A stretch of DNA of 64,000 nt, taken from assembly GCF_900178525.1 (NCBI RefSeq), contig NZ_FXDJ01000007.1, forward strand, positions 310,001 through 374,000. The letters run 5' to 3'. Positions within the stretch are counted from its first letter, which is position 1. Every line of letters starts with the position of its first letter. Both the position numbers and the translations under genes were made by a program. This document shows, piece by piece, positions 25,559-34,016 of the stretch. Origin of the DNA: Massilibacteroides vaginae. GTDB taxonomy: Bacteria; Bacteroidota; Bacteroidia; Bacteroidales; Tannerellaceae. The notes below the pieces were generated by a model. The model did no database searches, was not told the DNA's origin, and was given only the letters and a program-made list of their open reading frames with translations.

Positions 25559-26246
25559 ATGTCAATGTTATCATTCTTGATGTCGCTTTTGACAGGGCGT
25601 TCGTATATTTGATCAATTCGGCTTCGTTGAGATCGTCTCGTTTTTTCTCCAACAAATCCACCAGTCCGAAACTAAACTTCAACTCCGGGCATAGTTTAAA
25701 GTAAGGCAAATAAATATCACAGCCAAAACCAAACTCAACGCCGTAATCCATACTCTTCAGTAAAAGAGGATTACCTTTTTTACGTCCCATATCAAAAGCA
25801 CCATATACACCACCTATCAGATAAGGTCGGTAATTATTCAATCGTAAGGCAGTATATTTCAAACTCAAAGGGAAAGACAAGTAGCTGGAGCGAACCACCG
25901 TAGAAAATGTTTCCTGAGAATTCTGTTCAATAAACTTAAACTGCTTATCACCGAAATTAAGTGTCGGAGTAAAGCGAAGATTCAAAAATGGATTCAGAAA
26001 CATATCCCCTATCACACCAACGCTAAACCCGGGCGAATAGGCAGGAATTTCCGCAAAAAGGATTTCGCCGTTTTCAGCATATCCCGTATTCGTTAAAATT
26101 AAGTCTTGCGCATGTATTCCTACATGAAAACCTAAATGAAACATTTTAAAATCAGCATAAGGCTGATTTTTGGGTCGTTCTTTTTGCCCGAAAGCAATTA
26201 CTGAAATCAAACAACCTAATCCTATAAATAAAAACAGACGTCTCAA
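25545..26246 (-). CDS. porT: PorT-family outer-membrane beta-barrel protein (type IX secretion)
   Basis: A 233-residue exported protein with a signal peptide (residues 1-20, LFLFIGLGCLISVIAFG). It is predicted to form an 8-strand barrel with alternating hydrophobic strands and a C-terminal aromatic-rich strand TLTFNFE. The segments DFKMFHLGFHVGIHAQDL, YSPGFSVGVIGDMFLNPFLNLRFTPTLNFG and LSFPLSLKYTALRLNNYRPYLIGG resemble PorT, which is required for type IX secretion in Porphyromonas. Other T9SS genes would be elsewhere in the genome. It overlaps cdsA by 14 bp tail to tail. Confidence 0.85.
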   Translation of the reverse strand: MRRLFLFIGLGCLISVIAFGQKERPKNQPYADFKMFHLGFHVGIHAQDLILTNTGYAENGEILFAEIPAYSPGFSVGVIGDMFLNPFLNLRFTPTLNFGDKQFKFIEQNSQETFSTVVRSSYLSFPLSLKYTALRLNNYRPYLIGGVYGAFDMGRKKGNPLLLKSMDYGVEFGFGCDIYLPYFKLCPELKFSFGLVDLLEKKRDDLNEAELIKYTNALSKATSRMITLTFNFE

Positions 26247-26352
26247 CTTTATATATTTTAAATTAATAACGAAGAATCGATAAACTTATTGCAAGAATCC
26301 GGGCGCGAAGTTAAAATTAAAGGCTATATTTTTTTTAGTTCGAATAAATATA

Positions 26353-26360
26353 TATTTTTG
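26353..26360 (+). promoter_or_regulatory. -7 box of the ferredoxin gene
   Basis: TATTTTTG lies 42 bp before the ATG at 26403. It falls inside the longer open frame that begins at 26289, so that longer start is excluded. Confidence 0.55.
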
Positions 26361-26402
26361 CAGGAACTAATAGTTACTATAATTTATTTAAACATTTACA
26401 AG

Positions 26403-26570
26403 ATGGCTTACGTAATTAGTGAAGATTGTATTGCTTGTGGAACTTGCATTGATGAGTGCCCGGTATCAGCAATTTCTGAGGGCGATATCTACCATATCGA
26501 TCCTGAAATGTGTACAGATTGTGGAACATGTGCGGACGTATGTCCTACAGAAGCTATCCACCCTGCATGA
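26403..26570 (+). CDS. 2[4Fe-4S] ferredoxin (55 aa)
   Basis: A 55-residue clostridial-type ferredoxin starting MAYVISEDCIACGTCIDECP. Two complete cluster motifs are visible: CxxCxxCxxxCP in each half (CIACGTCIDECP and CTDCGTCADVCP). It carries electrons at low potential for enzymes such as pyruvate or indolepyruvate:ferredoxin oxidoreductase, hydrogenase or Rnf. The ATG at 26403 is chosen because the family begins at this point and a promoter lies just upstream. It is monocistronic and flanked by a terminator. Confidence 0.96.
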   Translation: MAYVISEDCIACGTCIDECPVSAISEGDIYHIDPEMCTDCGTCADVCPTEAIHPA

Positions 26571-26611
26571 TAAGCAAACATCAATAGTTTTAACACTATT
26601 GTAATAAAAGT

Positions 26612-26652
26612 AAGGGGCTTACCTTAATAGGATAAGCCCCTTGCTTTTTTTA
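26612..26652. terminator. Intrinsic terminator after the ferredoxin gene
   Basis: AAGGGGCTTA (26612-26621) pairs with TAAGCCCCTT (26633-26642), followed by GCTTTTTTTATTTT. A smaller hairpin CAATAGT/ACTATTG (26582-26601) precedes it. Confidence 0.88.
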
Positions 26653-26657
26653 TTTTG

Positions 26658-27011
26658 TTAAAATTCAATATTTAGTTTGATATCCCCTTTGCTATCCGTA
26701 TCATCGTCTGAGGGTTCGTTTTCCTTTTTAGCCGCATTATGATCTTCGATAAATGAGATCACGTCTGTCATCCCATCCATGAATTTCTGAAAATCTTCTT
26801 TATAAAGGAATATTTTGTGTTTTTCAAAAGACACGCTTCCTGTTTCTTTTGATTGGATTTTTTTACTCTCAGTAATAGCCAGAAACAAATCATCTTTAAG
26901 GTTTTTCTTTACATCTAAATAATAAATCCGTTTTCCTGCCTTTATGGCTTTAGAATATATAATTTCCTTATCGCCACTATCAACAAACATTTTCTTAACT
27001 GAATCTTCCAT
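26658..27011 (-). CDS. PUR-alpha-like nucleic-acid-binding protein (DUF3276)
   Basis: A 117-residue protein of the DUF3276 family, the bacterial counterpart of eukaryotic PUR-alpha. The pattern KEIIYSKAIKAGKRIYYLDVKKNLKDDLFLAITESKK then FEKHKIFLYKEDFQKFMDGMTDVISFI is one PUR repeat (beta4-alpha). A short acidic tail follows. Bacteroidetes and spirochaetes carry this gene; members bind single-stranded DNA or RNA. The cellular role is not known. It is monocistronic. Confidence 0.88.
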   Translation of the reverse strand: MEDSVKKMFVDSGDKEIIYSKAIKAGKRIYYLDVKKNLKDDLFLAITESKKIQSKETGSVSFEKHKIFLYKEDFQKFMDGMTDVISFIEDHNAAKKENEPSDDDTDSKGDIKLNIEF

Positions 27012-27195
27012 ATCTGCAAAAATTACGGTAATTATACTCTATTTTACTAAATACTGCTTCAAATATGTGCATTTTTTTTAAAATAAACACTATTTAAACT
27101 TACTAATATGTCCCATAACATGCACAAGATTAAAATTTTACAGTTCTTTAGTGATTTATTTCAGCGAGTCCAATCCTTAATCACAAAAGAATAAC

Positions 27196-27203
27196 TAAAT
27201 TTG
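27196..27203 (+). promoter_or_regulatory. -7 box of nusB
   Basis: TAAATTTG lies 41 bp before the ATG. The -33 region is weak. Confidence 0.5.
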
Positions 27204-27244
27204 CAGCCTTATTAAACAAACTAAAAAAGAAGTTCTTTCAAACA

Positions 27245-28171
27245 ATGATTAACAGAATTTTAATCCGCATTAAAGTTTTACAGATAATATACGCGTATTA
27301 TCAGAATGGTAACAAAGACCTCAAAACAGCGGAAAAAGAATTACTCTTCAGCCTGCAAAAGTCTTATGACTTATATCATTATTTCTTGCTCTTACTAATA
27401 GAAGTCACAAACCTGCAGGAGCGAATCCTTGATAATCGCAAGCATAAATACATGCCCACGGAAGAGGAAAAAAACCCCAACACCAAATTTATCGACAACC
27501 GATTTATCGCTCAACTAAAAAAGAACCTCGACCTACAGGAACAGGTTTCACAACATAGTTTGTCATGGAGCAACGATCCCGATTTTGTAAAAGATGTGCT
27601 TGATCTTATCCTAAAATCAACTATTTATCAGGAATACATTGACAGCAAAGAGGATTCATACGAATCGGATAAAGAATTCTGGCGTCAGATATTCAAACAG
27701 CTCATCTGTACGAATGAAATGATTGAAGAGTATCTGGAAGACAAAAGCATTTACTGGAATGATGATATCGAGATAGTCCAGACTTTTACACTAAAAACAA
27801 TCAAGAAGTTTGAAGACAAAAACGGTGAAAAACAAGCGCTTCTGCCCATGTTTAAGGACGATGAAGACAAGGATTTTGCTACCTCTTTATTTAGGAAAAC
27901 ACTCACAAACGGTGTAGAATACCGTGAACGCATCGGCCGCCACATAAAAAACTGGGAAGCTGAACGTACCGCGAATATGGACCTGATCATTATGCAAGTC
28001 GCTCTTGCCGAAATAACAACATTTCCGACAATCCCTGTCAACGTTACACTCAACGAATTCATTGATATAGCAAAATATTACAGCACGCCCAAAAGCGGAA
28101 CTTTCATCAATGGTATTCTTGATTCAATTGTATCCGAGCTAAAAAACGAGAAGTTATTATTTAAAGATTAA
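27245..28171 (+). CDS. nusB: Transcription antitermination factor NusB (long form)
   Basis: A 308-residue protein. The C-terminal 130 residues carry the NusB fold (LFRKTLTNGVEYRERIGRHIKNWEAERTANMDLIIMQVALAEITTFPTIPVNVTLNEFIDIAKYYSTPKSGTFINGILDSI). NusB is about 140 residues in proteobacteria; the extra N-terminal 170 residues are usual in Bacteroidetes. NusB with NusE/S10 binds boxA RNA and supports rRNA antitermination. It heads a run nusB-yajC-ybbR-coaE on one strand. Confidence 0.93.
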   Translation: MINRILIRIKVLQIIYAYYQNGNKDLKTAEKELLFSLQKSYDLYHYFLLLLIEVTNLQERILDNRKHKYMPTEEEKNPNTKFIDNRFIAQLKKNLDLQEQVSQHSLSWSNDPDFVKDVLDLILKSTIYQEYIDSKEDSYESDKEFWRQIFKQLICTNEMIEEYLEDKSIYWNDDIEIVQTFTLKTIKKFEDKNGEKQALLPMFKDDEDKDFATSLFRKTLTNGVEYRERIGRHIKNWEAERTANMDLIIMQVALAEITTFPTIPVNVTLNEFIDIAKYYSTPKSGTFINGILDSIVSELKNEKLLFKD

Positions 28172-28181
28172 TAATTATCAC

Positions 28182-28189
28182 TACATTTG
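28182..28189 (+). promoter_or_regulatory. Possible internal -7 box upstream of yajC
   Basis: TACATTTG lies in the 53-bp gap between nusB and yajC and may give yajC-ybbR-coaE additional transcription. Confidence 0.4.
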
Positions 28190-28224
28190 CATATATTACA
28201 AACTAATATAATAAAGAGATTGAT

Positions 28225-28530
28225 ATGGATTTACTGACAATTTTTCTGCAGGCCGCTGGAGGACAATCACCCTACTCGGGAATAATTATGATTGTAGCGA
28301 TGGTCGCTATTTTTTATTTCTTTATGATACGCCCTCAGCAAAAGAAACAAAAAGACATCCAAAAAGCACGTGAAGCTTTACAAACTGGTGACAAAGTAAT
28401 TATATCCGGTGGTATCTATGGAAAGATCAAAGAAATAGGTGATATCTATATGATTATCGAAGTTGCGGATGGTGTAAAGATTAAAGTTGATAAGACTTCA
28501 GTCTTCGCTTCTTCTGAAGACTCAAAATAA
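28225..28530 (+). CDS. yajC: Preprotein translocase accessory subunit YajC
   Basis: A 101-residue single-pass membrane protein. The transmembrane segment (IIMIVAMVAIFYFFMI) is followed by the conserved RPQQKKQKDIQKAREALQTGDKVIISGGIYGKI. YajC associates with SecDF and the Sec translocon. It is 12 bp upstream of the YbbR-like gene, in the run nusB-yajC-ybbR-coaE. Confidence 0.95.
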   Translation: MDLLTIFLQAAGGQSPYSGIIMIVAMVAIFYFFMIRPQQKKQKDIQKAREALQTGDKVIISGGIYGKIKEIGDIYMIIEVADGVKIKVDKTSVFASSEDSK

Positions 28531-28542
28531 CAAAACGAATTT

Positions 28543-29556
28543 ATGCCACGACTTGAAACTGAAAATAAAAGAATCAAGTCTGCCCAGATAAAGATTAAAG
28601 CTTTTTTACACCGCCAAAGTTGGAAAGAAGTTTTAATCTTTTTTCTTTTTCTATTACTTTCACTCGGCTTCTGGGTATTACAGAGCATGAATGAAGAATA
28701 TGAAATAGAAATAACTATCCCGGTCAGATATAAAGATATTCCGGCGGATGTAGCCTTTGCGCAACCTCCTCCAAAGGATATTGTCATATCTGTAAAAGAC
28801 AAAGGGAATGTGCTCTTGAATTATTCCATTGGAAGAACGATCTCCCCAATAGAAGTTGATTACAAAAAAGCGTTAGACAAAGACAAAGTCCTTAATGTTA
28901 GTCAGCAGGAGATCGAAGCTCATCTGATGAAGCAGCTTTTCACTACCACTCAGCTTCACAGGTTTACCCCTTCGTCTATCGAAGTACAGACAAGTAAGAA
29001 AAAACAAAAGAAAGTACCTGTTGTTTTCAACGGTTCTGTTATACCGAGTGACGGATATGGGCTTGCCGACAAAATAAGTATATCTCCCACATCAATTAAT
29101 GTTTATTCCACTCAAAATGTACTCGACTCAATTTCCGAAGTCAGAACCGGCTACATAGACATTAAGAATATAAAGAAAAGCATAACAAGAAATCTTGCTT
29201 TGGAACCAATCTCCGGAGCTACATTCGAACAAACAAATGTAGCCGTATCCATTCAGGTAGAAGAATTCACAGAAAAAACATTAGATATTCCGATTGTTTG
29301 TACAGACATTCCCGCCCGACATATTGTTAGAATATTTCCTCCTTCCGTAGCGGTTAACTGCAATGTTCCAATGAGTAAGTACAAGAATTTGAAAGAAGGC
29401 AGCTTTTCAATCCGCATAAAATACGAAGATCTGGAGCAGCATATTTCCGGTTCCATTCCGATCAAACTAATCGATAAACCGGATTGGATACAGACCTATA
29501 CGTTAGTGCCCAACAAAGTTGAATTCATCATCGAACAGAGCATCACCCATGATTAA
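28543..29556 (+). CDS. YbbR-like (CdaR-type) domain protein
   Basis: A 337-residue membrane-anchored protein. One N-terminal transmembrane helix (residues 31-49, EVLIFFLFLLLSLGFWVLQ) is followed by a periplasmic part with YbbR-like repeats (ITIPVRYKDIPADVAF, KKVPVVFNGSVIPSDGYGLADKISISPTSINVYS, KTLDIPIVCTDIPARHIVRIFPPSVAVN). In Firmicutes YbbR/CdaR regulates the diadenylate cyclase CdaA, but no cdaA is adjacent here. The function in Bacteroidetes is not established. Its stop overlaps coaE by 8 bp. Confidence 0.82.
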   Translation: MPRLETENKRIKSAQIKIKAFLHRQSWKEVLIFFLFLLLSLGFWVLQSMNEEYEIEITIPVRYKDIPADVAFAQPPPKDIVISVKDKGNVLLNYSIGRTISPIEVDYKKALDKDKVLNVSQQEIEAHLMKQLFTTTQLHRFTPSSIEVQTSKKKQKKVPVVFNGSVIPSDGYGLADKISISPTSINVYSTQNVLDSISEVRTGYIDIKNIKKSITRNLALEPISGATFEQTNVAVSIQVEEFTEKTLDIPIVCTDIPARHIVRIFPPSVAVNCNVPMSKYKNLKEGSFSIRIKYEDLEQHISGSIPIKLIDKPDWIQTYTLVPNKVEFIIEQSITHD

Positions 29557-30127
29557 ACTCGGTATTACAGGAGGGATAGGAAGCGGCAAATCAGTTGTTG
29601 GAGAGCTATTGAGTTTGTACGGAGTGCCTGTTTTTATCGCTGATACGGAAGCAAAGATTCTCACAAACACATCAACCGAAATACGAACTGAACTAATTAA
29701 TTTGTTTGGTGACGACTTATATACCGAAACAGGATTGGACAAGAAAAAACTGGCTTACTATATCTTTAACAATCAGAAACTACTGCAAACCGTAAACCGG
29801 ATTATTCATCCGGAAGTAGGTCGATCTTTCCGGAGCTGGGTAGATCGGCAGAAAGGGGGAATCTGTGCTATTGAATCCGCTATACTCTTTGAATCTGGAT
29901 TTGATGCATTGGTCGACAAGACTCTTTCAGTATACGCACCCGAAGAGATAAGAATCAGGCGTGTTGCCGGGCGTGACCGGATATCCGAAGAGACAATCAG
30001 GCAAAGAATGAAGAATCAAATTTCGGAGGAAATAAAAAAAGAACGTTCCGATTTTGTTATTTATAATGACGACCACACAGCACTTATCCCTCAAGTTCAT
30101 ACTGTACTCTCCTCTTTGAATCAATAA
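29549..30127 (+). CDS. coaE: Dephospho-CoA kinase
   Basis: A P-loop kinase of 192 residues performing the last step of CoA synthesis. It starts MIKLGITGGIGSGKSVVGELL with Walker A GGIGSGKS, followed by GVPVFIADTEA and the LID region RVAGRDRISEETIRQRMKNQ. The open frame extends 10 codons upstream to 29519, but the family starts at MIKLGITG, so the ATG at 29549 is chosen. This start overlaps the YbbR-like stop by 8 bp, suggesting translational coupling. Confidence 0.94.
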   Translation: MIKLGITGGIGSGKSVVGELLSLYGVPVFIADTEAKILTNTSTEIRTELINLFGDDLYTETGLDKKKLAYYIFNNQKLLQTVNRIIHPEVGRSFRSWVDRQKGGICAIESAILFESGFDALVDKTLSVYAPEEIRIRRVAGRDRISEETIRQRMKNQISEEIKKERSDFVIYNDDHTALIPQVHTVLSSLNQ

Positions 30128-30167
30128 TTTTCTAACCTAAGATGCTTCTTTATTTCGTACCTTATCG

Positions 30168-30175
30168 TACATTTG
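30168..30175 (+). promoter_or_regulatory. -7 box of the DUF5606 gene
   Basis: TACATTTG, 40 bp before the ATG. Confidence 0.5.
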
Positions 30176-30215
30176 TACTTTCAAATTTAAATGATAAGAA
30201 GAAAAAGAAAACATT

Positions 30216-30665
30216 ATGTTGAAAACTATTTTGTCTATTTCGGGAAAACCCGGATTGTATCAATTAGTATCCCACGGGAAAAACATGTTGATCATTGAAT
30301 CTTTAGTAGATAAAAAACGAATACCGGCTTATGCTAAAGATAAGGTGATATCATTAGGCGATATCGCCATTTATACTGATAGTTCTGAAGTACCACTACA
30401 CGAAGTACTTACAAAACTCAAAGACAAGGAAAACGGAGAAGTAGTTGACACAAAAAAGATCAGCTCATATCCTGACGAATTGCGTAATTTCTTCGCAGAA
30501 ATATTACCTGATTTTGACCGTGATCGTGTATATCCAAGTGATATTAAAAAACTGATTAGCTGGTACAATATCCTTGTAAAAGCAGGAATGACAGACTTTA
30601 CGCCTAAAACAGAGGAAACTGAAGATGTTCAGGATGAAGCATCTGTTGAAGCTGATAAAGAATAA
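30216..30665 (+). CDS. DUF5606-type protein of unknown function
   Basis: A 149-residue cytoplasmic protein. The N-terminal 45 residues (LKTILSISGKPGLYQLVSHGKNMLIIESLVDKKRIPAYAKDKVISLGDIAIYT) form a compact beta-rich domain I associate with DUF5606, a Bacteroidetes-restricted family. A helical second part (EVLTKLKDKENG to SWYNILVKAGM) and an acidic tail follow. The function is unknown. It has its own promoter and a strong terminator and stands between coaE and the converging lon. Confidence 0.75.
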   Translation: MLKTILSISGKPGLYQLVSHGKNMLIIESLVDKKRIPAYAKDKVISLGDIAIYTDSSEVPLHEVLTKLKDKENGEVVDTKKISSYPDELRNFFAEILPDFDRDRVYPSDIKKLISWYNILVKAGMTDFTPKTEETEDVQDEASVEADKE

Positions 30666-30680
30666 AAGAAACGTAAAATC

Positions 30681-30724
30681 AAAAAAAACGTCACTGTGGT
30701 ATTTCCTACAGTGACGTTTTTTTT
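30681..30724. terminator. Bidirectional terminator between DUF5606 and lon
   Basis: ACGTCACTGT pairs with ACAGTGACGT around a short loop; an A run precedes and a T run follows, so it can act in both directions. Confidence 0.92.
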
Positions 30725-30745
30725 GAGCTATTTGATTTCAGATGA

Positions 30746-33208
30746 TCAAAATTGCGGATTCTTCACCACTTCGTCTGTTAGCGCGAAATCAATTACGTCT
30801 GCAATATCTTTCACGTAATGGAAAGTAAGCCCTTTCAGATAATCTTCTTTAATTTCTTCTACATCCTTCTGATTTTCTGTGCAAAGAATGATGTCTTTAA
30901 TACCTGCTCGCTTAGCGGCAAGAATCTTTTCTTTGATTCCACCTACGGGCAACACCTTACCTCGCAACGTAATCTCGCCTGTCATGGCTAAGTTTGCTTT
31001 TACCTTTCGTTGTGTAAAGGCGGAAACCAGCGAAGTTACCATCGTTACACCGGCACTTGGTCCGTCTTTCGGTATTGCTCCTTCGGGCACATGAATATGT
31101 ACGTTCCAGTTTTCGAACATTTCTTCCTGGATACCGAATAATTTAGTGTGCGAACGGATATACTCGAGTGCCAACATGGCGGACTCTTTCATTACCGCAC
31201 CTAAGTTTCCGGTTAGTGTCAGTTTTTCTCCTTTTCCTTTGCTCAGGCTGGATTCCACGAAAAGAATTTCACCACCAACGGCCGTCCAGGCCAATCCGGT
31301 AACAACACCTGCATACTCATTACCTTGGTATTTATCGCGCGTATATTCAACAGCGCCTAAGAACTCTTTCACTAAGGCGGGGGTTACTTGCACGGCAGAA
31401 TCATCACCTAAAGCAAAACGCTTGGCGATCTTACGTACCACTTTAGCGATCTTTTTATCCAGTTCACGCACACCGCTTTCGCGTGTATATGATTCAACGA
31501 TCAATTGAAGTGATTTTTTGGGGAAAGATACTTTTTCTTTCGGAACACCATGCGTATCCAATTGTTTTGGAACAAGATGTCTGGCTGCGATTTCAACTTT
31601 TTCTTCCAGAATATAGCCACTAACCTCTATCAGTTCCATACGATCCAACAGTGGCTGGGAAATTGTGTTCAGATTATTGGCTGTCGCAATAAACATCACC
31701 CTGCTTAAATCATAATCGATATCTAAATAATTATCGTGGAAAGTCGTGTTCTGTTCCGGGTCGAGTACTTCCAGCAAAGCGGAAGAAGGATCTCCTTTAA
31801 AGTCTGACGTTATTTTATCTATTTCGTCCAGCACAAACACCGGGTTGGAAGTTCCTGCCTTTTGAATATTCTGAATTATACGTCCGGACATAGCTCCTAT
31901 ATACGTACGGCGGTGACCTCTGATTTCAGCCTCGTCGTGCAATCCTCCCAAAGAAACGCGAACATATTTTCTGTTTAGTGCCTCGGCAACCGACTTTCCA
32001 AGCGATGTTTTACCAACTCCCGGAGGTCCGTACAAACAAATGATAGGAGACTTCATATCACCCTTCAGTTTCAACACAGCCAAATGTTCTATAATACGCT
32101 CTTTCACCTTTTCGAGCCCGTAATGATCACGATTAAGCACCTTTTCGGCTCGTTTCAAATTAAAGTTATCTTTACTGTATTCATTCCAGGGAAGATTAAC
32201 TATAGTCTGAACATATTGCGTCTGAATAGAAAAATCGGGCGATTGCGGATGTAAACGTTCTAACTTCCGCACTTCCTTTTCGAACACTTCGGAAACCTCC
32301 TTAGACCATTTTTTCTTTGCGGCCTTCGCTCTGAGCTCCTTTATTTCAAGTTCATTAATATTACCGCCTAACTCTTCCTGTATCGTTTTTATCTGTTGCT
32401 GTAAGAAATATTCCTTTTGCTGCTGGTTTATATCTTCATGCGTTTTCATTTGAATAGAAGCCTTAAGCTCTATCAACTGATACTCCCTGTTCAGGATAAA
32501 AAGCAACCGGTAGGCACGTTCCTTCAGATCATCTATCTGCAAAAGTTGTTGCTTTTCAGTAGCACCACTGGGTATATTGCTTGCGGAAAAATTAATCTGG
32601 TATTGAACATTCTTATTGTTTTTGATAGAAAATATCAAATCGCGCGGTGGGTTAGCCATTGCGCTCATCATCTTTATCGTCAGGTCTTTAATCGTAGAGA
32701 TCAATGCTTCAAACTCACGATCTGTCTGTTCAGGCAGCACATCGTCCAACAATGTTATATTTCCACGCAAATAAGGTTCTGCGTCTGTCAGATCATTCAG
32801 CGTAAAGCGTTTTTTACCCTGAAGGATCACAGTCGTAGCTCCATCCGGCATTTCCAATACCCGGACAATTTCGCCTATTACTCCCGTTAAATGCAGATCA
32901 TCCAGAGCCGGATCTTCTATTTCCATTTCCTTCTGACAGACTACGCCGATCAGCGTTTTCTTCTGTGCGGCGTCCTTAATAAGTCTCATCGACTTTGGTC
33001 GTCCTACCACGACAGGTATAGCAACGCCGGGAAAAAGCACCATATTACGAAGCGGCAGGATTGGCACTACAGTACCCACTTCATCCATTCCTTCCATAAA
33101 GTCTTCATCCACATCACATTCTGTCAAAATTGGCATTACAACACCAATATTATCCTCCAAATCGTCATACGACTCTTCAGTAAATAGTCTCTTTTTATTT
33201 TTCATCAT
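30746..33208 (-). CDS. lon: ATP-dependent protease La (Lon)
   Basis: A hexameric AAA+ serine protease of about 820 residues that degrades damaged and regulatory proteins. The N-terminal LON substrate domain begins near VPILPLRNMVLFPGVAIPVVVGR. Then Walker A LYGPPGVGKTSLGKS and Walker B PVFVLDEID follow, and the protease domain has the catalytic serine in PKDGPSAGVTM (near residue 720) and the lysine in RGKVLPVGGIKEKILAAKRAG. The longest frame begins at a TTG (33229). Two consecutive ATGs at 33208 and 33205 are better starts, and a -7 box lies 41 bp upstream. Confidence 0.96.
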   Translation of the reverse strand: MMKNKKRLFTEESYDDLEDNIGVVMPILTECDVDEDFMEGMDEVGTVVPILPLRNMVLFPGVAIPVVVGRPKSMRLIKDAAQKKTLIGVVCQKEMEIEDPALDDLHLTGVIGEIVRVLEMPDGATTVILQGKKRFTLNDLTDAEPYLRGNITLLDDVLPEQTDREFEALISTIKDLTIKMMSAMANPPRDLIFSIKNNKNVQYQINFSASNIPSGATEKQQLLQIDDLKERAYRLLFILNREYQLIELKASIQMKTHEDINQQQKEYFLQQQIKTIQEELGGNINELEIKELRAKAAKKKWSKEVSEVFEKEVRKLERLHPQSPDFSIQTQYVQTIVNLPWNEYSKDNFNLKRAEKVLNRDHYGLEKVKERIIEHLAVLKLKGDMKSPIICLYGPPGVGKTSLGKSVAEALNRKYVRVSLGGLHDEAEIRGHRRTYIGAMSGRIIQNIQKAGTSNPVFVLDEIDKITSDFKGDPSSALLEVLDPEQNTTFHDNYLDIDYDLSRVMFIATANNLNTISQPLLDRMELIEVSGYILEEKVEIAARHLVPKQLDTHGVPKEKVSFPKKSLQLIVESYTRESGVRELDKKIAKVVRKIAKRFALGDDSAVQVTPALVKEFLGAVEYTRDKYQGNEYAGVVTGLAWTAVGGEILFVESSLSKGKGEKLTLTGNLGAVMKESAMLALEYIRSHTKLFGIQEEMFENWNVHIHVPEGAIPKDGPSAGVTMVTSLVSAFTQRKVKANLAMTGEITLRGKVLPVGGIKEKILAAKRAGIKDIILCTENQKDVEEIKEDYLKGLTFHYVKDIADVIDFALTDEVVKNPQF

Positions 33209-33248
33209 ATAGAATATCCATTGTAGCAAATGTGTACAATAAATGTGC

Positions 33249-33256
33249 CAAAGTTA
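33249..33256 (-). promoter_or_regulatory. -7 box of lon
   Basis: TAACTTTG on the minus strand, 41 bp before the ATG at 33208. Confidence 0.5.
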
Positions 33257-33278
33257 CGCCTTTTTGATTAAAATCCAT

Positions 33279-33286
33279 TACTTTTG
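33279..33286 (+). promoter_or_regulatory. -7 box of trmN6
   Basis: TACTTTTG, 20 bp before the trmN6 ATG and divergent from the lon promoter. Confidence 0.5.
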
Positions 33287-33305
33287 AACGATTCAATCAA
33301 ATAGT

Positions 33306-34016
33306 ATGCCAACTTCGTTTTTCAAATTCAAAAAATTTATTATCCATCACGATAAATGCGCCATGAAAGTGGGTACGGATGGTGTGTTATTAGGTGCATG
33401 GGCTACCGTTTCCGGAAAAAGAAAAATAGTAGATATCGGCACCGGAAGTGGCCTGATTTCGTTGATGCTTGCCCAGCGGTCTGACGCGGAAATAGTTGCG
33501 ATCGACATTGATTCTTCGGCCTGTTTACAAGCAACGGAAAACATTGCCGGGTCTATATTTAATGGACGCATCCGGGTATACCATACTTCATTGAACGAAT
33601 TTGCCGAAAAAAGCAATGAGCTATACGATCTGATAGTATCAAACCCTCCTTATTTTAAAGCCTCCCTCCTATCTCCTGTTCATGAACGCAATTTGGCACG
33701 CCATAACGGTAGTCTCAGTCTGCAATCGTTGGTTGAAGACAGTCTTAAACGCCTTGCCCCATCGGGATGCCTTGCCCTTATATTGCCTTATGACCAGGAA
33801 GCGGAATTAAATCGAATAGTAGCGGATTCCAACCTCTATTTCAACAAAAAAACATATGTACGACCTACACCCGAGGCAAACTACAAACGAATTTTAGTAG
33901 AAATAGGTACCCATAACACGGAGTGTATACGCGAGGAACTGACAATCGAAGCGTCTCGACACAAATACACCCAAGAATACACTGAACTTACAAAAGATTT
34001 CTATTTAAAAATGTAG
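33306..34016 (+). CDS. trmN6: tRNA1(Val) (adenine37-N6)-methyltransferase-like protein
   Basis: A 236-residue class I SAM-dependent methyltransferase. SAM motif I reads VDIGTGSGLISLMLAQR (residues 42-58) and the adenine-N6 catalytic motif is N113-P-P-Y. The N terminus FKFKKFIIHHDKCAMKVGTDGVLLGAW matches YfiC/TrmN6, which modifies A37 of valine tRNA. Length is normal. The 3' end overlaps the converging lipid kinase by 29 bp. Confidence 0.9.
   Translation: MPTSFFKFKKFIIHHDKCAMKVGTDGVLLGAWATVSGKRKIVDIGTGSGLISLMLAQRSDAEIVAIDIDSSACLQATENIAGSIFNGRIRVYHTSLNEFAEKSNELYDLIVSNPPYFKASLLSPVHERNLARHNGSLSLQSLVEDSLKRLAPSGCLALILPYDQEAELNRIVADSNLYFNKKTYVRPTPEANYKRILVEIGTHNTECIREELTIEASRHKYTQEYTELTKDFYLKM

Noticed and set aside
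26289-26402. 38-codon N-terminal extension of the ferredoxin
   Set aside because: It contains the gene's own -7 box and no ferredoxin of this type has such an extension.
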